Shown: in pieces, positions 29,943 to 40,410 of the stretch
How the letters are laid out: the number at the start of each line of letters is the position of its first letter
Numbering within the stretch: position 1 is the first letter of the stretch
Source of the DNA: Mitsuaria sp. PDC51
GTDB lineage: Bacteria > Pseudomonadota > Gammaproteobacteria > Burkholderiales > Burkholderiaceae_C
Assembly (NCBI RefSeq): GCF_900113225.1
Contig: NZ_FOZE01000001.1
Coordinates: 992,001-1,056,000 of the forward strand
Direction: 5' to 3'
Length of the DNA stretch: 64,000 nt
The notes under the pieces: model-generated
Told to the model about the DNA's origin: nothing
Seen by the model: the letters and a program-made list of their open reading frames with translations, nothing else
Database searches by the model: none
Program-made: the position numbers and the translations under genes

Positions 29943-30571
29943 TCGAACGCGAAGAACTTCCCCGCACCGGCGGCGTGCGCCGCGCCTGGACGATCGGCGC
30001 CGCCGCGCTGGCCGTCGTGCTGATGGCCGCCTGTGGCAGCCGCGCGCCGGCGCCGACGCAGCGGGACCTCGGTCCCGTCCCCGCCTGGCCGGCGCAGGCG
30101 CCGCTGGCCAAGCGCGTCGAACTGCAGGCGGTGACCGCGCCGGAGACCCTGCAGGGCACCGGCATCGCCTACCGGCTCGCGGACGCCGACCCGTACGCGC
30201 GGCGCGTCTACCGCGACTCGCGCTGGGCGGCGCCGCTGCCGGTGCTGGTGGCCACGCGGCTGCGCCAGCAGATCGCGCGCGCGCCGGTCGCGCCGGGCGC
30301 CGATCCGCAAGTGGTGATCGGCGTCACGCTGGAGCTGGAGGAAAGCCTGCAGAGCTTCTCCAGCGCGTCGCGCAGCGAGGTGCAGGTGCGCCTGATGGCG
30401 ACGGCGGAGGACGGGTCGCAGCGCGCGTTCGACCGGACCGAGCCGGCGGGCGGCAATGCCGAGGGCGCCGTGAAGGCGACCGCGGCGGCCGTGGACGCGC
30501 TGGCGCCGGAGATCGCGACCTGGGCCGCGAGCCTGTCGCCGCGGCCCACGCCGGCACGCGGCCGTCGCTGA
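29939..30571 (+). CDS. ABC transport auxiliary lipoprotein, PqiC/DUF330-like
   Basis: Encodes 210 residues. The signal peptide ends in a lipobox (L-M-A-A-C-G) with the acylated Cys near residue 32. The mature part resembles PqiC-type auxiliary lipoproteins (ABC_trans_aux), with a central A-x-P-V-L-V-A-T-R-L-R-Q-Q segment. Such proteins sit in the outer membrane as the partner of long MCE tubes. The gene replaces the soluble MlaC expected in a classic Mla operon. An ATGA overlap couples it to the MCE gene. The operon ends here, converging on the J-domain gene. Confidence 0.85.
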   Translation: MIEREELPRTGGVRRAWTIGAAALAVVLMAACGSRAPAPTQRDLGPVPAWPAQAPLAKRVELQAVTAPETLQGTGIAYRLADADPYARRVYRDSRWAAPLPVLVATRLRQQIARAPVAPGADPQVVIGVTLELEESLQSFSSASRSEVQVRLMATAEDGSQRAFDRTEPAGGNAEGAVKATAAAVDALAPEIATWAASLSPRPTPARGRR

Positions 30572-30658
30572 GCCTCGCGCAACCCCGTCTTGGGAGCGGG
30601 ACGGCGCATGTGGGGCACGCGCTCGCCGGCGCCCCGTTCCGCCTCGCGGGAGAAAGGC

Positions 30659-31513
30659 TCAGACCGCCGCGATGCCGCCGCCCAGGCGCTGCTGGCGCTG
30701 GCGCAGGAAGGCTTCGGCCATGCTGGACTCGGGCTGCAGGCGCTGCCCGATGTAGAGCTCCTGGCGGCGCTCGGTGATCTGGGCGCGCAGGCGGTTGGCC
30801 ATGATGGCCAGCGGGTCGAGGCCCTTCTTCTCGGCGCGCTCGATCGATTCGCCGAGCGCATGCATCGTGTGGTTCTTGAGCAGGGCGGTATGGGCCTGCA
30901 CCACGCGCAGCCTGCCCTGCACCGCGCGCTCCGCGTTGCGCAGCCATTCCAGGACCGCGTCGGCGTCGCCGCCGCGCACCTTCACCAGGCTCTCGCCCGC
31001 GGCCAGCAGCAGCGCTTCCAGCCGCCCGCGGTCGCCGCTCGCGTAGGCCTCGTTGACCTCGGCCATCTTGCGTTCGCGCCGGGCGCGCTCGGCATCGTCC
31101 GGCGCCAGGTCCGGATGCAGCCGCTTCGCGGCGCGGCGGTAGAGCGTCTTGAGCGGCGGCGGGCCGACCTGGACCAGGCCGCCCTCGGGCTCCGCCGGCA
31201 AGGGCGCGCCGGCGGGCAGCACCGGCAGCTGCGGCATCGCGGTGGCGCGGGGGGATTCGGGCGGGCGGGTGTCCAGGCCGTTGCGGGCCAGTGCCTCGTG
31301 CAGGTAGCGCATCGCGCAGTAGAGCTGCGATTCCAGCGCGTCCAGCTCCATGTAGAGCGGCCCCAGGGCGGCGACGTAGCGGTCGACGAAACGCTGCATC
31401 CGCTGCCGGCACTCGGCGTAGTCGGCTTCCTGCGAGGCCAGGAAGCGCTGGAGCTCGACCAGTTGCTCGCGGCGGCGTTCGAATTCGCGCGGCGTGATGG
31501 CCTGGCTGAGCAT
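30659..31513 (-). CDS. J-domain protein with N-terminal coiled-coil
   Basis: Encodes 284 residues. The N-terminal 75 residues are helical and charged (R-E-F-E-R-R-R-E-Q-L-V-E-L). The J-domain core lies around 125-170 as L-Y-R-R-A-A-K-R-L-H-P-D-L-A, keeping the HPD tripeptide that stimulates DnaK. The C-terminal half is helical, with E-R-R-Q-E-L-Y near the end. There is no zinc-finger or G/F region, so it is not a general DnaJ; it probably directs DnaK to a specific client. The ATG at 31513 lies downstream of the pyrophosphatase terminator. Confidence 0.8.
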   Translation of the reverse strand: MLSQAITPREFERRREQLVELQRFLASQEADYAECRQRMQRFVDRYVAALGPLYMELDALESQLYCAMRYLHEALARNGLDTRPPESPRATAMPQLPVLPAGAPLPAEPEGGLVQVGPPPLKTLYRRAAKRLHPDLAPDDAERARRERKMAEVNEAYASGDRGRLEALLLAAGESLVKVRGGDADAVLEWLRNAERAVQGRLRVVQAHTALLKNHTMHALGESIERAEKKGLDPLAIMANRLRAQITERRQELYIGQRLQPESSMAEAFLRQRQQRLGGGIAAV

Positions 31514-31585
31514 GTTGAGCGGAGTCCCTGGACGATGGCGGTATGTGCGCCGATTCTGCCGCGAGCGCCTGAGCGCCGAAAGCGC

Positions 31586-31613
31586 AAACAGCCCCTCGCG
31601 GGGCTGTTTTTCT
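31586..31613. terminator. Bidirectional terminator between hppA and the J-domain gene
   Basis: AAACAGCCCC pairs with GGGGCTGTTT around TCGC. A T-run follows on the plus strand; on the minus strand, where hppA ends, the U-rich part lies mostly within the stem arm (GTTTGCGCTTT). It should end hppA transcription before the J-domain gene. Confidence 0.75.
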
Positions 31614-31651
31614 CAGCGTTTTCACGGGGGCGCGTGCGCCCCCCGCCCACG

Positions 31652-33847
<2,196 letters not shown>

Positions 33848-34151
33848 GTGTGTGTCTCCTCTCGCTGATCGCCATCCTGTGAAGACGTTCCATCCAGCGG
33901 GCGCCGGGCCTGCGCGCACGCAACAGCAACAGTCCGTCGACCCATGCTAAGGCCGTGAATACCGCATGGCATGAGCGTTTACCAGCGGATCACAGGGCTT
34001 TGCAAGGCGGGTGTCAGGCTTTGCGGGATGGGCACGCCGGAGCCGGGCAAGGACTGGCCCCGGGCACGGCCCGTGCCCCGTCGGTAGGCTTTACGCGGCC
34101 TTCATCGGTCGCGCGGTGTCGTCATCGTCCGCGCCGTCACGCCTGGCGCCG
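33848..34151. other. Intergenic region between hppA and the citrate synthase-like gene
   Basis: 304 bases, both flanking genes on the minus strand. It contains a short GC hairpin (GGGCAC / GTGCCC, 34062-34078) that may help end the citrate synthase transcript, and must contain the hppA promoter. No convincing -35/-10 pair or coding frame was seen. Confidence 0.4.
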
Positions 34152-35369
34152 TCACCGTTTCCGGCGGGCCTTGCGCGGGTCGGGCGCCTGGGCCGCGCTC
34201 GGGCCGATGTAGCGACCGCGCGGACGGATCACCGAATCGACGGCCAGTTGCTCCATCGCGTGCGCGAGCAGGCCCACGCTGCGTGCGATCGCGAAGATCG
34301 CGAACGCCGCGTCGGCGGGCAGCCGGTAGCGCGCGACCAGCGCCGCGAGCGCCACGTCCATCGACGGCGGCAGGCCGGTGAGCGTCACCACGCGCTCGAT
34401 CAGGCGTGCGATCGCGGCCGGCGGCTTGAACTCGTCCATCAGCGCCGCGGCGCGCGGATCGCCGTCCGGATAGATGGGGTGGCCGAAGCCGGGCAGCGGC
34501 ATCGCGGCGGCGAGGTAGCGGTCCACCACCGCGTCGGCGCCTTCGCGCTCGACCTCGTCAAACAGCGCGCGCACGCGCCCGGAGGCGTCGCCATGCAGCG
34601 GACCGGAGAAGGTGGTCAAGCCCGCGAGCAGGCAGGCCGGCAACGAGGCGCCGGTCGACGCGGTGATGCGGGCGGAAAACGCGGAGCTGGTGATCTCGTG
34701 GTCGGCGGCGAGCACCAGCGTCTTGCGCAGCAATGCGGCGACGGCCTTCGGCAGTCCCCAGCCGCGCGCGAGGCGCTCATGCAGCGGCCGGTCGTCCTCC
34801 TCCGAGGCGCCGAAGGCGACCGCGAGGCGGCCCACCAGGCCGGCGGCCTCTTCGACCAGCACGCGCGGCAGGCGGCCGCGCGTCGAGTGCCCGGTCGCGG
34901 TCAGCGCGGCCAGCTCGGCGAACGCCCGGGCCCGGCCCACGGGCAGCGAGGCCACCACGTCCAGCGCCGACGCGGCCGGCGATCCCGGCACACCCACGGG
35001 ACTCGGGAAGCCGGGCGCCTGCTCGAGGTTCCACAGCAGTTGCGCGGCGTCCTCCAGCGTCGCCGTCGCCGCGAGCTCCACGACGTCGACACCGCGGTAG
35101 AAGGGCCGCCCGCCGGAGAAGGTCGAGATCGCCGTCGGCAGGCTGGGCTCGGCGCCGAACAGCGTCGTGGCCGCGAGCGTCTCGCGCGTGCGCCCGGTCT
35201 CCTTGCGCCGCAGCAGCGCCTTCACGTCCTCGGCGCGGTAGAGGCTGCGGCGCGAGTCGGCCGGATCGGGGCTGACGCCGATCCGGCCGCGGCTGACGTA
35301 GGCGTAGATCGTCTGCGCGCGCACGTCGAGGGCGTCGCGGGCTTCGTCCAGGGTCATCCAGGGGGACAT
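34152..35369 (-). CDS. Citrate synthase-like protein with N-terminal helix-turn-helix
   Basis: Encodes 405 residues. Residues 1-55 form a MerR/excisionase-type HTH (M-T-L-D-E-A-R-D-A-L-D-V, then I-Y-A-Y-V-S-R-G-R-I). The rest is a citrate synthase fold with the catalytic residues in place: His in A-A-D-H-E-I-T-S-S, His in F-S-G-P-L-H-G-D, and Asp in P-S-M-D-V-A-L-A-A-L. G-F-G-H-P-I-Y is the citryl-binding loop. It could condense acetyl-CoA with a keto acid and regulate genes in response. The protein diverges from a tricarboxylate-binding (Bug) gene, and the space between has a palindrome. It is not the main TCA enzyme (different length and domain layout from GltA). Confidence 0.87.
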   Translation of the reverse strand: MSPWMTLDEARDALDVRAQTIYAYVSRGRIGVSPDPADSRRSLYRAEDVKALLRRKETGRTRETLAATTLFGAEPSLPTAISTFSGGRPFYRGVDVVELAATATLEDAAQLLWNLEQAPGFPSPVGVPGSPAASALDVVASLPVGRARAFAELAALTATGHSTRGRLPRVLVEEAAGLVGRLAVAFGASEEDDRPLHERLARGWGLPKAVAALLRKTLVLAADHEITSSAFSARITASTGASLPACLLAGLTTFSGPLHGDASGRVRALFDEVEREGADAVVDRYLAAAMPLPGFGHPIYPDGDPRAAALMDEFKPPAAIARLIERVVTLTGLPPSMDVALAALVARYRLPADAAFAIFAIARSVGLLAHAMEQLAVDSVIRPRGRYIGPSAAQAPDPRKARRKR

Positions 35370-35481
35370 GCGTGGGCGGGAATCTGGTCGTCGAGGTCGT
35401 CAATGTAATCGTCAACATCAGGCGTGTCCAAGCGCTCGCGTCGAGACACGCGCCGTCTTTTCGTCGGCGCCAGCGATTTGA

Positions 35482-35500
35482 ATTGATCTTGATGATCAAT
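35482..35500 (+). promoter_or_regulatory. Palindrome in the citrate synthase-like/Bug divergent region
   Basis: ATTGATC (35482-35488) and GATCAAT (35494-35500) are perfect arms around TTGAT. The surrounding 100 bases are clearly AT-richer than the genome and carry further TTGAC/GTCAA motifs near 35395-35415 and 35501-35507. It is a candidate operator for the divergently encoded HTH-citrate synthase protein. Confidence 0.5.
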
Positions 35501-35610
35501 ATTGACGATGCAGTGGCGGACCCGCAGCATGAGTCCACGCGACATCGACGAGGGTCGTCCAGAAATCCTCGCGGTGCCGACCTCATGCCCACCCCCACGG
35601 AGACAACCGC

Positions 35611-36606
35611 ATGACCCGCATGAATCCCGCGCGCCGCCTGGCCGCGCTGACCCTCCTGAGTTCGGCCAGCCTGGCATCGCTCCCCGCCTGGGCGCAGAGC
35701 CCGGCGGCTGCTGCCAGCGCCTATCCGTCCAAGCCGATCACGATCGTGGTCGGCTCCAGTCCCGGCAGCACCACCGATGGCCTGGCCCGCGCGATCGGCG
35801 CGGAGATCACCGCCGCCACCAAGGTGCCGGTGGTCGTCGAGAACAAGGCCGGCGCCAGCGGCGGCATCGCGGCCCAGGCGGTGGCGCGGTCTGCGGCGGA
35901 TGGCTACACGCTGTTCATCACCACCAACACGACCCAGGCCGCCAATCCTCACCTTTTCCGCAAGCTGGCCTACGACCCGGTGAAGGACTTCGCCCCGGTG
36001 GGCGCGCTGGTCAAGGGCTATCTGCTGCTGGTGACGCATCCGCGGGTGGCCGCCCGCAACGTCACCGAGCTCAGCGCGATCGCGAAGCAGCAGCCGTTGA
36101 CCTTCGGCGCGGGCAGTTCGTCGGCGCGCGTCGCGGCGGAGCTGTTCCAGCAGATGACGAAGACCCAGCTGACCTATGTGCCGTACAAGGCCAATCCGCA
36201 GGCGATGGTCGACCTGGTCGGCGGCCAGGTGGACCTGATGATCGTGGACCTCACCACCAGCCTGCCGCAGGTCAAGGCCGGCAAGCTGAAGGCGCTGGGC
36301 GTGAGCAGTCCCCGGCGCTCCCCGCTGGTCCCGGACCTGCCGACGATCGCCGAGGCCGGCCTGCCCGGCTACGAGATCAGCTACTGGAACGCGGTGTACG
36401 CGCCCGCCGGCACGCCCGCGCCGGTGGTCGAGCGCCTCAACGCCCTCATGCAGAAGGCCATGACCGCCGAGCCGGTGCGGCGCTTCGTCGAGCAGAACGG
36501 CATGGAGCCCTTCACCTCGACGCCGGCCGAGCTGGCGAGCTTCCAGGCGGCCGAGTACCGGCGCTGGGGCGCCGTCATCAAGGCCGCCGGCATCCAGCCC
36601 GAATGA
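35611..36606 (+). CDS. Bug family (TctC) tripartite tricarboxylate periplasmic binding protein
   Basis: A precursor of 331 residues: signal peptide to A-W-A-Q, then the mature solute-binding fold with YPSKPITIVVGSSPGSTTD, V-V-E-N-K-A-G-A-S-G-G-I-A, YVPYKANPQAMVDLVGGQVD and the conserved D-L-P-T-I-A-E-A-G-L-P-G-Y. Bug proteins bind carboxylates, and most are orphans without TctAB, as here. GGAG precedes the ATG. It is 61 nt upstream of a 2-hydroxyacid dehydrogenase in the same direction. The divergent citrate synthase-like regulator suggests a di- or tricarboxylate or hydroxy-acid utilisation unit. Confidence 0.92.
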   Translation: MTRMNPARRLAALTLLSSASLASLPAWAQSPAAAASAYPSKPITIVVGSSPGSTTDGLARAIGAEITAATKVPVVVENKAGASGGIAAQAVARSAADGYTLFITTNTTQAANPHLFRKLAYDPVKDFAPVGALVKGYLLLVTHPRVAARNVTELSAIAKQQPLTFGAGSSSARVAAELFQQMTKTQLTYVPYKANPQAMVDLVGGQVDLMIVDLTTSLPQVKAGKLKALGVSSPRRSPLVPDLPTIAEAGLPGYEISYWNAVYAPAGTPAPVVERLNALMQKAMTAEPVRRFVEQNGMEPFTSTPAELASFQAAEYRRWGAVIKAAGIQPE

Positions 36607-36667
36607 GGCGCGCGGCCCGGCCGCCCGTTCCCCATCGCCTCCCATCCGTCATCCCGAAGAGAGCGCC

Positions 36668-37621
36668 ATGAAGCCGCACATCCTGCAACTGAACCCCATC
36701 CTCGTGCCGTCGATCAATGCGCGGCTGGACGAGCTGTACACGATGCACCGCCTGTTCGAGCAGGCCGACCCCGATGCCTACATCGCGACGCACGGCGCCG
36801 CGATGCGCGGCGTCATCACGGGCGGCCACACCGGCATCTCGAGGTCGCTGATGGAGCGGCTGCCGGCGCTGGAGGTGGTCGCGGTGAACGGCGTCGGGAC
36901 CGACGCGGTCGACCTGGCCTATGCCCGGTCGCGCGGCCTGCCGGTGACCGGCACCTTCGGCGCGCTGACCGAGGACGTCGCCGACATGGCGCTGGGCCTG
37001 CTGCTGGCGACCTGCCGCCACCTCGGCGCCGTCGACCGCTTCGTGCGCGGCGGCCTGTGGCCGAAGTTCCCGCAGCCGGGGGCGCTGCCGCTGGCGCGTC
37101 GCGTCAGCGGCATGCGGGTGGGCATCGTCGGGCTGGGGCGCGTCGGCCGGGCGGTGGCGGAGCGCGTCGGCGCCTTCGGCTGCCCGGTGCGCTACACCGA
37201 CCTGAAGGAGATCCCCGGCGTGGCCTGGGCCTTCGAGGCCGACCTGGTGCAGCTCGCCCGCGACAGCGACGCGCTGATCGTCTGCGCCGCCGCCGACCAG
37301 GCGCGCGACCTGGTCGACGCGGCGGTGCTGGACGCGCTGGGCCCGCGCGGCTTCCTGATCAACGTCGCGCGCGGCCGGCTGGTGAAGGAGGCGGACCTGG
37401 TCCGCGCGCTGCAGGAGCGGCGCATCGCCGGTGCGGGGCTGGACGTCTTCGCGGACGAGCCCAACGTGCCGCCGGCGCTGCTGGACATGGACAACGTCAT
37501 GCTGCAGGCCCACCGCGCCAGCGCCACCGAGGAGACGCGCGCGGCGATGGGACAGATGGTGCTGGACAGCCTGGCCCAGGCGCTGGCCGGCGAGCGGCCG
37601 GCGCACAGTCTCACCACCTGA
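36668..37621 (+). CDS. D-isomer-specific 2-hydroxyacid dehydrogenase
   Basis: Encodes 317 residues. The NAD(P) fold has G-L-G-R-V-G, and the catalytic trio is Arg in N-V-A-R-G-R, Glu in D-V-F-A-D-E-P and His in Q-A-H-R-A-S-A-T. The sequence resembles the glyoxylate/hydroxypyruvate reductase branch more than D-lactate or phosphoglycerate dehydrogenase, but substrate cannot be fixed from sequence. It is probably co-transcribed with the Bug gene and acts on the imported acid or its product. Confidence 0.9.
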   Translation: MKPHILQLNPILVPSINARLDELYTMHRLFEQADPDAYIATHGAAMRGVITGGHTGISRSLMERLPALEVVAVNGVGTDAVDLAYARSRGLPVTGTFGALTEDVADMALGLLLATCRHLGAVDRFVRGGLWPKFPQPGALPLARRVSGMRVGIVGLGRVGRAVAERVGAFGCPVRYTDLKEIPGVAWAFEADLVQLARDSDALIVCAAADQARDLVDAAVLDALGPRGFLINVARGRLVKEADLVRALQERRIAGAGLDVFADEPNVPPALLDMDNVMLQAHRASATEETRAAMGQMVLDSLAQALAGERPAHSLTT

Positions 37622-37753
37622 GGTGGCGCGACGGGACGCCCCAACGGGCGACCCTCCCCGCCGTGATGGGGGAGGGCGTCAGGGCCGGTTCAGGCGACCC
37701 TCTAGAATCGCGGTTTTCCCGGATTCCTCCGGATTCACTCGCCGTCCACCACC

Positions 37754-38293
37754 ATGAGCCTGCACAAAGTCACCCCCGGCGCGAAGGCGCCCGAGCAGTT
37801 CAACGTCGTCATCGAGATCCCGATGAACGCTGACCCGATCAAGTACGAGGTCGACAAGGAAAGCGGCGCGCTGTTCGTCGACCGCTTCATGACGACGGCC
37901 ATGCATTACCCCTGCAACTACGGCTACATCCCGCAGACGCTGGCCGATGACGGCGATCCGGTGGACGTGCTAGTGATCACGCCGTTCCCGCTGACCCCCG
38001 GCGTGGTGGTGACCTGCCGCGCCATCGGCGTGCTGCAGATGGACGACGAAGCCGGCGGCGACGCCAAGCTGCTGGCGGTGCCGACGACCAAGATCCTGCC
38101 GATCTACGAGCACTGGACCAAGCCCGAGGACATCAACCAGATGCGCCTGAAGGCGATCCAGCACTTCTTCGAGCACTACAAGGACCTGGAAGCCGGCAAG
38201 TGGGTGAAGGTCAAGGGCTGGGAAGGCCCCGAGGCCGCCAAGAAGGAAATCACCGACGGCCTGGCCAACTACGCGAAGGCGCAGCAGGGCTGA
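37754..38293 (+). CDS. ppa: Soluble inorganic pyrophosphatase, family I
   Basis: Encodes 179 residues. It has the family I signature D-G-D-P-V-D-V-L-V with the metal-binding aspartates, E-I-P-M-N near the start and [10 protein letters not shown] in the active site. It hydrolyses pyrophosphate in the cytosol to pull biosynthetic reactions. TAGAAT at 37703-37708 may be its -10 element. A strong terminator follows. Confidence 0.97.
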   Translation: MSLHKVTPGAKAPEQFNVVIEIPMNADPIKYEVDKESGALFVDRFMTTAMHYPCNYGYIPQTLADDGDPVDVLVITPFPLTPGVVVTCRAIGVLQMDDEAGGDAKLLAVPTTKILPIYEHWTKPEDINQMRLKAIQHFFEHYKDLEAGKWVKVKGWEGPEAAKKEITDGLANYAKAQQG

Positions 38294-38340
38294 GGCGAAC
38301 ATCGGCGACCGGACAGCTCGCTGGCCGGTCCCGCACAAGT

Positions 38341-38375
38341 GACAAAGGCGCCCCGAGGGGCGCTTTGTCGTTTCT
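38341..38375 (+). terminator. Intrinsic terminator of ppa
   Basis: GACAAAGGCGCCCC pairs with GGGGCGCTTTGTC (one bulged G), followed by GTTTCT. It separates ppa from the lower-GC defence-like module. Confidence 0.8.
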
Positions 38376-38418
38376 GACTCGCCTTTAGCCGGCACTGGTT
38401 GTCGATCTTGATGGGGAG

Positions 38419-38448
38419 TTGCAGAAAAATTTCATTTCGACTCATAAC
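38419..38448 (+). promoter_or_regulatory. Candidate promoter of the RloAB-like module
   Basis: TTGCAG (38419-38424) and CATAAC (38443-38448), 18-nt spacer, in an AT-rich stretch just after the ppa terminator. Each hexamer matches sigma-70 at four or five positions. It gives a leader of about 40 nt before the ATG at 38496. Confidence 0.5.
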
Positions 38449-38495
38449 TGGCGTACATTCAGCGCTGGTTCGGCGAGAAGCTGCGGGAAAACCGT

Positions 38496-39776
38496 ATGTT
38501 GATTGAATTCACTGTCGAGAACTTTCGGTCGATCCACCAGCCGGTCACGCTCTCCATGGTGGCCGCGTCCCGGTTGCAGAAACGGGGCAACGTGGTCCCC
38601 GCCGGAATACTCGACGAGAAGAGCTTCCCTCCTTTGCTGAAGGCCGCGGCCGTCTACGGGCCGAATGCGTCGGGCAAGAGCACCTTGATGTTGGCCTTCC
38701 GGGCCTTGTTCGACATGGTCGAACGTTCGCCGTCGGCAGACCTTCGCAAATTGCCGGCCGCCCCGTTCCGGTTTGACAAGGACGCCCGTTCCCGACCGTC
38801 CCGCTTCGAGATCAATTTCATCCACGAGGGGATTCGCTTCGGATATGAACTGGCGATCTCCGCCGAACGTGTCCATCGTGAAGTGCTGACGCGATATCGC
38901 AGGGGAAAAGGCTGCAAGCTCTATGACCGCCGCCTGATGGACGGGCAAGAGGTCTACGAGTTCGGGGAGCAACTGGAGGGCGGCCACGCGCTCGCGAATG
39001 TGTGGCGTAGTCTGACGGGCCCGCAGACACTGTTTCTCGCCCAAGCGGTTGCCAACAGCAGTGCTGAACTCACGCAATTGCGGGTTCCGTTCTCCTGGCT
39101 CCGGCGCATGTATGTCTCAGGCATTGGCGGCATGCAGGCCATGGCGCACATGTCGCAGCACATGATTGCGCAGTCTTCAAAGTTCGCAGAGTTCGTGACG
39201 GGATTCCTGTCCGACGTCGACGTCCCGGTCACGGACATCTCAGCGAAGCCGGTCGTGGCCGGCTCGGCGTCCCACGACCTGACGGACCTGGATCCAAGGA
39301 CTCGTCGCGATCGATTCGCGCAGATCAGCTCCCTGGATGTCGAGACCACGTTGACGCACCGCACGGCGCTGGGCACGGCCAAATTCGACTTCGAGGAAGA
39401 GTCCAGCGGGACGCAGAATCTTCTCGGCTTCGCCTTCCCGTGGCTGGTGTTTGGGGAACATCTCCATCCCGATGCGTTTGACTTCTGCTTCATCGACGAG
39501 TTCGACAGCAGCCTTCACCCCAAGGTCGTGGCGGAACTCGTAAGGCGACACATCGAGCGGGCTCATCCGACACAACTGGTGTTCACGACGCATGACACGC
39601 ATCTCATGGATGCGAAGCTGCTTCGGCGAGATCAGTTCTGGCTCACGGAGCGTGATGAAACGGGCGCGACGCAATTGCGCTGCGTTCATGACTTCGAAGG
39701 GCGCGAGGGGGAAGACATCGAGAAGCGCTATTACGAAGGCCGGTACCGGTCGTTGCCATTCATCCGAGGCCAATGA
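38496..39776 (+). CDS. RloA/AbiLi-like AAA ATPase (AAA15/AAA21)
   Basis: Encodes 426 residues. It has an SMC-like ATPase head: N-terminal strand FTVENFRSI, Walker A Y-G-P-N-A-S-G-K-S-T (about residue 55), ABC-type signature E-E-S-S-G-T-Q-N, Walker B F-C-F-I-D-E-F-D and switch histidine F-T-T-H-D-T-H-L-M-D. There is no Toprim or nuclease domain in this chain. Overlap with the RloB gene is 4 nt (ATGA). Base composition is visibly lower in GC and codon use less biased than its neighbours, a sign of transfer. By family it is the sensor/regulator half of a RloAB or AbiL-type phage-defence pair. Confidence 0.85.
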   Translation: MLIEFTVENFRSIHQPVTLSMVAASRLQKRGNVVPAGILDEKSFPPLLKAAAVYGPNASGKSTLMLAFRALFDMVERSPSADLRKLPAAPFRFDKDARSRPSRFEINFIHEGIRFGYELAISAERVHREVLTRYRRGKGCKLYDRRLMDGQEVYEFGEQLEGGHALANVWRSLTGPQTLFLAQAVANSSAELTQLRVPFSWLRRMYVSGIGGMQAMAHMSQHMIAQSSKFAEFVTGFLSDVDVPVTDISAKPVVAGSASHDLTDLDPRTRRDRFAQISSLDVETTLTHRTALGTAKFDFEEESSGTQNLLGFAFPWLVFGEHLHPDAFDFCFIDEFDSSLHPKVVAELVRRHIERAHPTQLVFTTHDTHLMDAKLLRRDQFWLTERDETGATQLRCVHDFEGREGEDIEKRYYEGRYRSLPFIRGQ

Positions 39777-40405
39777 CGATGACGCGCGATGCAGGCTCTT
39801 TCAAGCGCGGTGGACCAAGGCTCAGGCAGGCCGTGGCGCTGGTGATTTGCGAGGACGCGCGCTCATCCCGGGAATACTTGATCGACGCGAAAGCGCACTT
39901 CCGCGCAGTCGCGGAGATCGAGGTGATTCACAGCGGCCATACCGATCCTCTCGGAATCGTCCGCACCGCGATCTCCAGGTCGAAGAAGTACGACACCGTG
40001 CTGTGCGTCATCGATCGGGACACCCACGATCAAAGGAACTTTGACCAAGCCCAGCGGGAAGCGGCAGCTAGCGGGAAGGTCCAGGTCTTCACGTCCTACC
40101 CTTGTTGCGAGTACTGGCTGCTGCTTCACTTCCAGTACGTCCGTGCGCCCTATCAGCAGCAGGGAAAGCGCTCGCCGGCTGATTGCGCACTCCGCCATTT
40201 GAGGGAGCAGCCGGAGATGGCGGACTATGCCAAGGGCAGCGTCAAAGGACTGTTCGACAAGCTGCTGCCGCGGTTGGCGGCTGCTTGCCGGCATGCCGAG
40301 CGTTCCATGGCAGATGCGGAAGCTGACGCCGAGAAGAATCCGAGTACCCCGATGCATCAAGTCATCGCGAGCTTCAAGCGGCTTGGCAAACCCCAGCCGA
40401 TCTGA
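39773..40405 (+). CDS. RloB/AbiLii-family putative nuclease
   Basis: Encodes 210 residues. RloB proteins are thought to have a Toprim-like fold; here an acidic position lies in V-I-C-E-D-A-R-S-S, a D-x-D in V-I-D-R-D-T-H-D, and the family signature S-Y-P-C-C-E-Y-W-L-L-L-H-F around residue 107-119. The C-terminal part is helical. The start overlaps the ATPase stop (ATGA), as usual in RloAB/AbiL operons. It probably acts on RNA or DNA when the ATPase senses infection; the target is not known. It ends 5 nt from the converging acyltransferase gene. It shares the lower GC of the ATPase gene. Confidence 0.82.
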   Translation: MTMTRDAGSFKRGGPRLRQAVALVICEDARSSREYLIDAKAHFRAVAEIEVIHSGHTDPLGIVRTAISRSKKYDTVLCVIDRDTHDQRNFDQAQREAAASGKVQVFTSYPCCEYWLLLHFQYVRAPYQQQGKRSPADCALRHLREQPEMADYAKGSVKGLFDKLLPRLAAACRHAERSMADAEADAEKNPSTPMHQVIASFKRLGKPQPI

Positions 40406-40410
40406 GGCTC

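Noticed and set aside
34152-35369. Main TCA citrate synthase (gltA)
   Set aside because: It has an N-terminal DNA-binding head, differs in core sequence from GltA and lies away from TCA genes.
38371-40410. Mobile element flanking the RloAB-like genes
   Set aside because: No transposase, integrase, terminal inverted repeat, tRNA junction or target duplication was found around the module, so only composition suggests transfer.
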